Origin: Ananas comosus
Lineage: Eukaryota > Streptophyta > Magnoliopsida > Poales > Bromeliaceae
Length of the DNA: 64,000 bases
NCBI RefSeq assembly: GCF_001540865.1
Contig: NC_033623.1
Coordinates: 14,176,164 to 14,240,163, forward strand
Direction of reading: 5' to 3'
Within the stretch, counting starts at the first letter, position 1; every line of letters starts with the position of its first letter. Positions 60,792-64,000 of this stretch are shown here, in pieces. The position numbers and the translations under genes were made by a program. The notes beneath the pieces are model-generated. The model made no database searches. It was given only the letters and a program-made list of their open reading frames with translations, and was not told the origin of the DNA.

Positions 60792-60824
60792 ATGAAGGTG
60801 ATCTCTACGTCCCCTCCTCGATGA
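60792..60824 (+). CDS. Upstream ORF overlapping the OSCA-like start by ATGA
   Basis: Ten codons ([10 protein letters not shown]) and a TGA. The TGA (60822-60824) overlaps the ATG of the main ORF (60821-60823) as ATGA. Such an arrangement can allow termination-reinitiation or reduce main-ORF translation. Whether it is translated is unknown. If the true main start is the Met at 60869, the uORF would end well upstream of it. Confidence 0.6.
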   Translation: MKVISTSPPR

Positions 60825-63268
60825 TCTCCTCCTCTTCCGCCGCCCTCTTGGCACCTTTCGCGACTCCCATGGCCTCCGCCGCGGCGGCTCCTCCCCCCTC
60901 GGACGCGGGCGACGACCCTGGCGCCTCGTGGTACGGGAACATCCAGTACCTGCTCAACATCTCCGCCGTGGGCGCCGCGTTCTGCGTCGTCCTCTTCCTC
61001 CTCGTGAAGCTCCGCAGCGACCACCGCCGCTTCCCCGGCCCCTCCGCCCTCGCCGCCAAGCTCCTCTCCGTCTACCACGCCACCGCCGCCCAGATCGCCC
61101 TCCACTGCGGCGCCGACGCCGCCCAGTTCCTCCTCATCGAGCGCTCCAGCTTCGCCGTCCTCCTCGCCGTCGCCCTCGTTGCCCTCGGCGCTGCGCTCCC
61201 CCTCAACCTCTCCGCCGCATCCGGCCCCGTCGCCGACCAGTTCGCCGCCACCACCATCTCCCACGTCCCCAAGGGCTCCCCGCTCCTCTGGATCCACTTC
61301 CTCCTCATGGCCGTAGTCGTCGCCATCGCCCACTTCGGCTTCTCCAAGATGGAGGACGACCTCCGGATCACGCGGTTCCGTGACGGCAACGGAAACCCTA
61401 GTGACCCCAATTCGAACTCAATCTCCATTTTCACCATGATGATTCAGGGAATTCCCAAGACCCTCGCAGCTGACAAGGCCCCTCTCGAGGAGTATATCCA
61501 GCATCGGTACCCCGGGAAGGTGTATCGAGTCATCATTCCCTTCGATCTGTGCTCCTTAGAACATTTTGTTGCAGAATGGACAAAGGTCAAGAATAAAATC
61601 TCTTGGCTGGAGGCTCGAATGAACGCCCGAAGCCTATTTGGTGATGATGATGATGAAGATGGTGTGAATAGCAACCAGCAAAGTAATCAAAATATGATTT
61701 TTACTAGAATTAAAGAGTTGTGGGCGATGGCTGCTGTCAAATTGGGCTTCACTGATGAAGAGAGGCTAAGGAAATTGCACAATAGAATGTTGATTCTAGA
61801 GAGCAAACTGATGGATTACAAGGAAGGTCGTGCGCCCGGTGCGGGAATCGCATTCGTGGTCTTCAAGGATGTCTACACCGCCAACAAGGCCGTGAGGGAT
61901 TTCAGGTCCGAAAGAAAGAAGAGGCCCATAGGGCAGTTCTTCCCATTGATGGAGCTTCAGCTCGAACGAAGCAGATGGAGGGTGGAGAGGGCCCCGCCGG
62001 CTTCTGACATCTACTGGAACCACCTTGGTTTGAACAAGGTCTCATTGCAATTACGGCGAGTTGCTGTGAACACTTGCCTTGTTCTGATGCTTCTGTTCTG
62101 TAGCTCACCTCTGGCCATTATAAGCGGGATGCAGAGTGCGGGGAGAATTATTAATGCGGAGGCTATGGATAATGCTCAATCTTGGCTAGCCTGGCTAGAG
62201 AGCTCCAGCTGGTTTTGGACGGTGATTCTCCAGTTCCTCCCCAATGTTCTTATTTTCGTGAGCATGTACATTATCATCCCTTCGGCGCTTTCTTATCTTT
62301 CCAAGTTTGAGTGCCATCTCACTGTTTCGGGGGAGCAGAGAGCTGCATTGCTAAAGATGGTCTGCTTCTTTTTGGTAAATCTCATATTGTTGCGTGCCTT
62401 GGTGGAGTCTTCTCTAGAAAGTGCAATTCTTCGCATGGGGCGGTGTTATTTAGATGGCGAAGATTGCAGAAGGATCGAACAGTATATGAGCCCATCATTT
62501 TTATCCAGGTCTTGCTTATCATCTCTTGCATTCTTGATTACATGCACCTTCTTGGGGATCTCTTTTGACTTACTGGCTCCGGTCCCTTGGATAAAGAATA
62601 TGTTGAAGAAATTTCGGAAAAATGACATGCTCCAGTTAGTTCCAGAACAAAATGAGGATTACACATTAGAGCATAACAACGAAGAAAATAATCTAAGAGC
62701 CCCTTTGATGTCTGAGAGACAAGACAGTTCGGTTTTGAATGATATTGAAGGACACAGTCTTTCAGTATACCCAATAAACAGGAGTTTCCACATGCCAAAA
62801 CAGAAGTTTGACTTTGCACAGTACTATGCGTTTAACCTCACAATATTCGCACTCACCATGATCTACTCCTTGTTCGCTCCGCTAGTGGTTCCTGTTGGTG
62901 CCATATACTTTGGCTACCGATATGTAGTGGACAAGTATAACTTCTTGTTTGTCTACCGAGTTCGAGGATTTCCTGCTGGTAATGATGGAAAGCTGATGGA
63001 TAGGGTGCTATGCATCATGCATTTCTGTATAATCTTGTTTCTTCTGTCTATGTTACTATTTTTCTCTGTCCAGGGTGACTCTATGAAGCTTCAAGCTATT
63101 TTTACTCTTGGCTTGCTAGTTTTCTATAAGGTGCTCCCTTCAAGAAGTGATGGGTTCCAGCCATCTCTCTTGGAGGGTATGCAGTCTGTTGATAGCTTTG
63201 TAGATGGGCCTACGGATTATGAGGTTTTCTCCCAACCTCAATTTGATTGGGATATATATCAATCTTGA
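60821..63268 (+). CDS. OSCA/CSC1-like mechanosensitive calcium-permeable channel (OSCA4 type), intronless
   Basis: 815 codons, one exon, the size of Arabidopsis CSC1-like At4g35870. OSCA/CSC1 (DUF221) proteins are membrane-tension-gated cation channels of the TMEM16/TMC superfamily. Features seen are an N-terminal TM segment (about 44-64) and two more near 108-128 and 155-175, a long cytosolic domain (about 176-405, with acidic GDDDDEDG), and a C-terminal bundle of hydrophobic segments (about 410-790). The product matches the OSCA4 group, whose Arabidopsis member (GFS10) affects vacuolar trafficking; that role is from family knowledge. The first third is very GC-rich and the rest ordinary, a monocot-like gradient. 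The start at 60821 is chosen by length. Met at 60869 (MASAAAAPP) is a good alternative. Confidence 0.92.
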   Translation: MISSSSAALLAPFATPMASAAAAPPPSDAGDDPGASWYGNIQYLLNISAVGAAFCVVLFLLVKLRSDHRRFPGPSALAAKLLSVYHATAAQIALHCGADAAQFLLIERSSFAVLLAVALVALGAALPLNLSAASGPVADQFAATTISHVPKGSPLLWIHFLLMAVVVAIAHFGFSKMEDDLRITRFRDGNGNPSDPNSNSISIFTMMIQGIPKTLAADKAPLEEYIQHRYPGKVYRVIIPFDLCSLEHFVAEWTKVKNKISWLEARMNARSLFGDDDDEDGVNSNQQSNQNMIFTRIKELWAMAAVKLGFTDEERLRKLHNRMLILESKLMDYKEGRAPGAGIAFVVFKDVYTANKAVRDFRSERKKRPIGQFFPLMELQLERSRWRVERAPPASDIYWNHLGLNKVSLQLRRVAVNTCLVLMLLFCSSPLAIISGMQSAGRIINAEAMDNAQSWLAWLESSSWFWTVILQFLPNVLIFVSMYIIIPSALSYLSKFECHLTVSGEQRAALLKMVCFFLVNLILLRALVESSLESAILRMGRCYLDGEDCRRIEQYMSPSFLSRSCLSSLAFLITCTFLGISFDLLAPVPWIKNMLKKFRKNDMLQLVPEQNEDYTLEHNNEENNLRAPLMSERQDSSVLNDIEGHSLSVYPINRSFHMPKQKFDFAQYYAFNLTIFALTMIYSLFAPLVVPVGAIYFGYRYVVDKYNFLFVYRVRGFPAGNDGKLMDRVLCIMHFCIILFLLSMLLFFSVQGDSMKLQAIFTLGLLVFYKVLPSRSDGFQPSLLEGMQSVDSFVDGPTDYEVFSQPQFDWDIYQS

Positions 63269-64000
63269 AGCAAAATTAAGTCGAGTCGTTTTAGTGTATT
63301 CTCAAAATTGTTCCCTGTGATGGTTAACATTTATTTATGTAGCACTAGCATTCCTTTGTATAGTCATACTTGCCATTTCTTAGCTTTCTTTTCGGGGTAC
63401 TGTAATTTGGGTAGGTTTATGATGTTTGTCTATTAAGTTACACTCAAATTCTTGCCTGAACTTGCGTGATAGGTGGAGAATGTACAGTTTTATCGAACAT
63501 TGTTTCAAAACTTAAGCATTGGAATCTTTGCATTCCTTTTTAGTGCCATGATTTGTTTATTTGTTAGTCACCGTTGGCTTTTGTTCAGTTGAAAACCTGT
63601 AGTCTGATTGCAGGCCAGGGCTAATGCCTTGCAAGAAGTATCTATCAAAGTTTCATGTGCATTTGCACTACAGTAATCTAGTGTGTAAATATTTTTGCTA
63701 ATACAGATGGTTAGTCTTGATCATTATCCTAGTTCACAATGTGCAAATGGTATTTTCGGTTGATTATGTAACTTTTCCCTTACAGAGATGTTATGATCAG
63801 CATTTTTGCTTTGGTTGAAAAGTAGTAATGACTTTCCTATTTTCTCTTGGTCGCTTACCATAGTGTTACTAAAGTTGTGTGGGCATTGCATTGTCTTGCA
63901 AGTCCTTCCTGCTTGTAGGCTTGTAGCCTCTTCAGGAGAGTCCCTTAGGCAGTCAGATATTATGAGTCCATCAAACTCACTCCTGAACCTCTTCGACATT
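63269..64000. other. OSCA-like 3' UTR and downstream DNA
   Basis: AT-rich, no further gene. The 3' UTR probably extends several hundred bases. Confidence 0.5.

Overview
This window looks like nuclear DNA from a flowering plant, most likely a commelinid-type monocot. Long AT-rich intergenic stretches are packed with transposon remnants. The genes have GT-AG introns and plant-specific families. Several coding regions are extremely GC-rich (SMT2 throughout; CDPK exon 1 and the OSCA first third, then falling to ordinary GC), the 5'-to-3' GC gradient typical of monocots. The species is an inference. There is no bacterial, organellar or CRISPR content.

The genes in order are: a sterol C-24 methyltransferase 2-type enzyme (8551-9672, +); two paralogous small plant proteins (16200-16586 and 21850-22233, +); a two-exon LYR-motif mitochondrial protein (24371-24709, +), convergent with a three-exon small protein (25176-26100, -) that uses a GC-AG intron; an eight-exon calcium-dependent protein kinase (28261-31237, +); a five-exon RING-H2 E3 ligase of the NEP1-interacting-protein type (49061-51539, +); a 13-exon FAD amine-oxidase/phytoene-desaturase-like flavoprotein (53376 to about 57758, -) whose first exon has no in-frame ATG; and an intronless OSCA/CSC1-like channel (60821-63268, +) with an overlapping uORF. 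Exon boundaries were derived by reading splice sites and checking codon phase. They form no operon or cluster, and no joint pathway is evident.

Mobile DNA fills much of the rest. The best-preserved piece is a complete 7.7-kb Ty1/copia retrotransposon (36335-44066, minus sense). It has 592-bp LTRs differing at 6 positions, a 5-bp target duplication, PBS, PPT and one intact 1351-codon gag-pol ORF. It sits inside a 5'-truncated LINE 3' end that has its own 14-bp target duplication. About a dozen copies of one tRNA-derived SINE are scattered through the window, and their 3' end matches the 3' end of that LINE. There are also long-TIR foldback elements with 9-bp duplications (Mutator-like), MITE-like elements, and one long-TIR element (59788-60436) that carries a captured leucine-rich-repeat extensin gene fragment.

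The most interesting items are the LRX-capturing element, the SINE/LINE tail sharing, the GC-rich degenerate tandem array inside the copia leader, the uORF whose stop overlaps the OSCA start, and the missing start codon of the flavoprotein gene.
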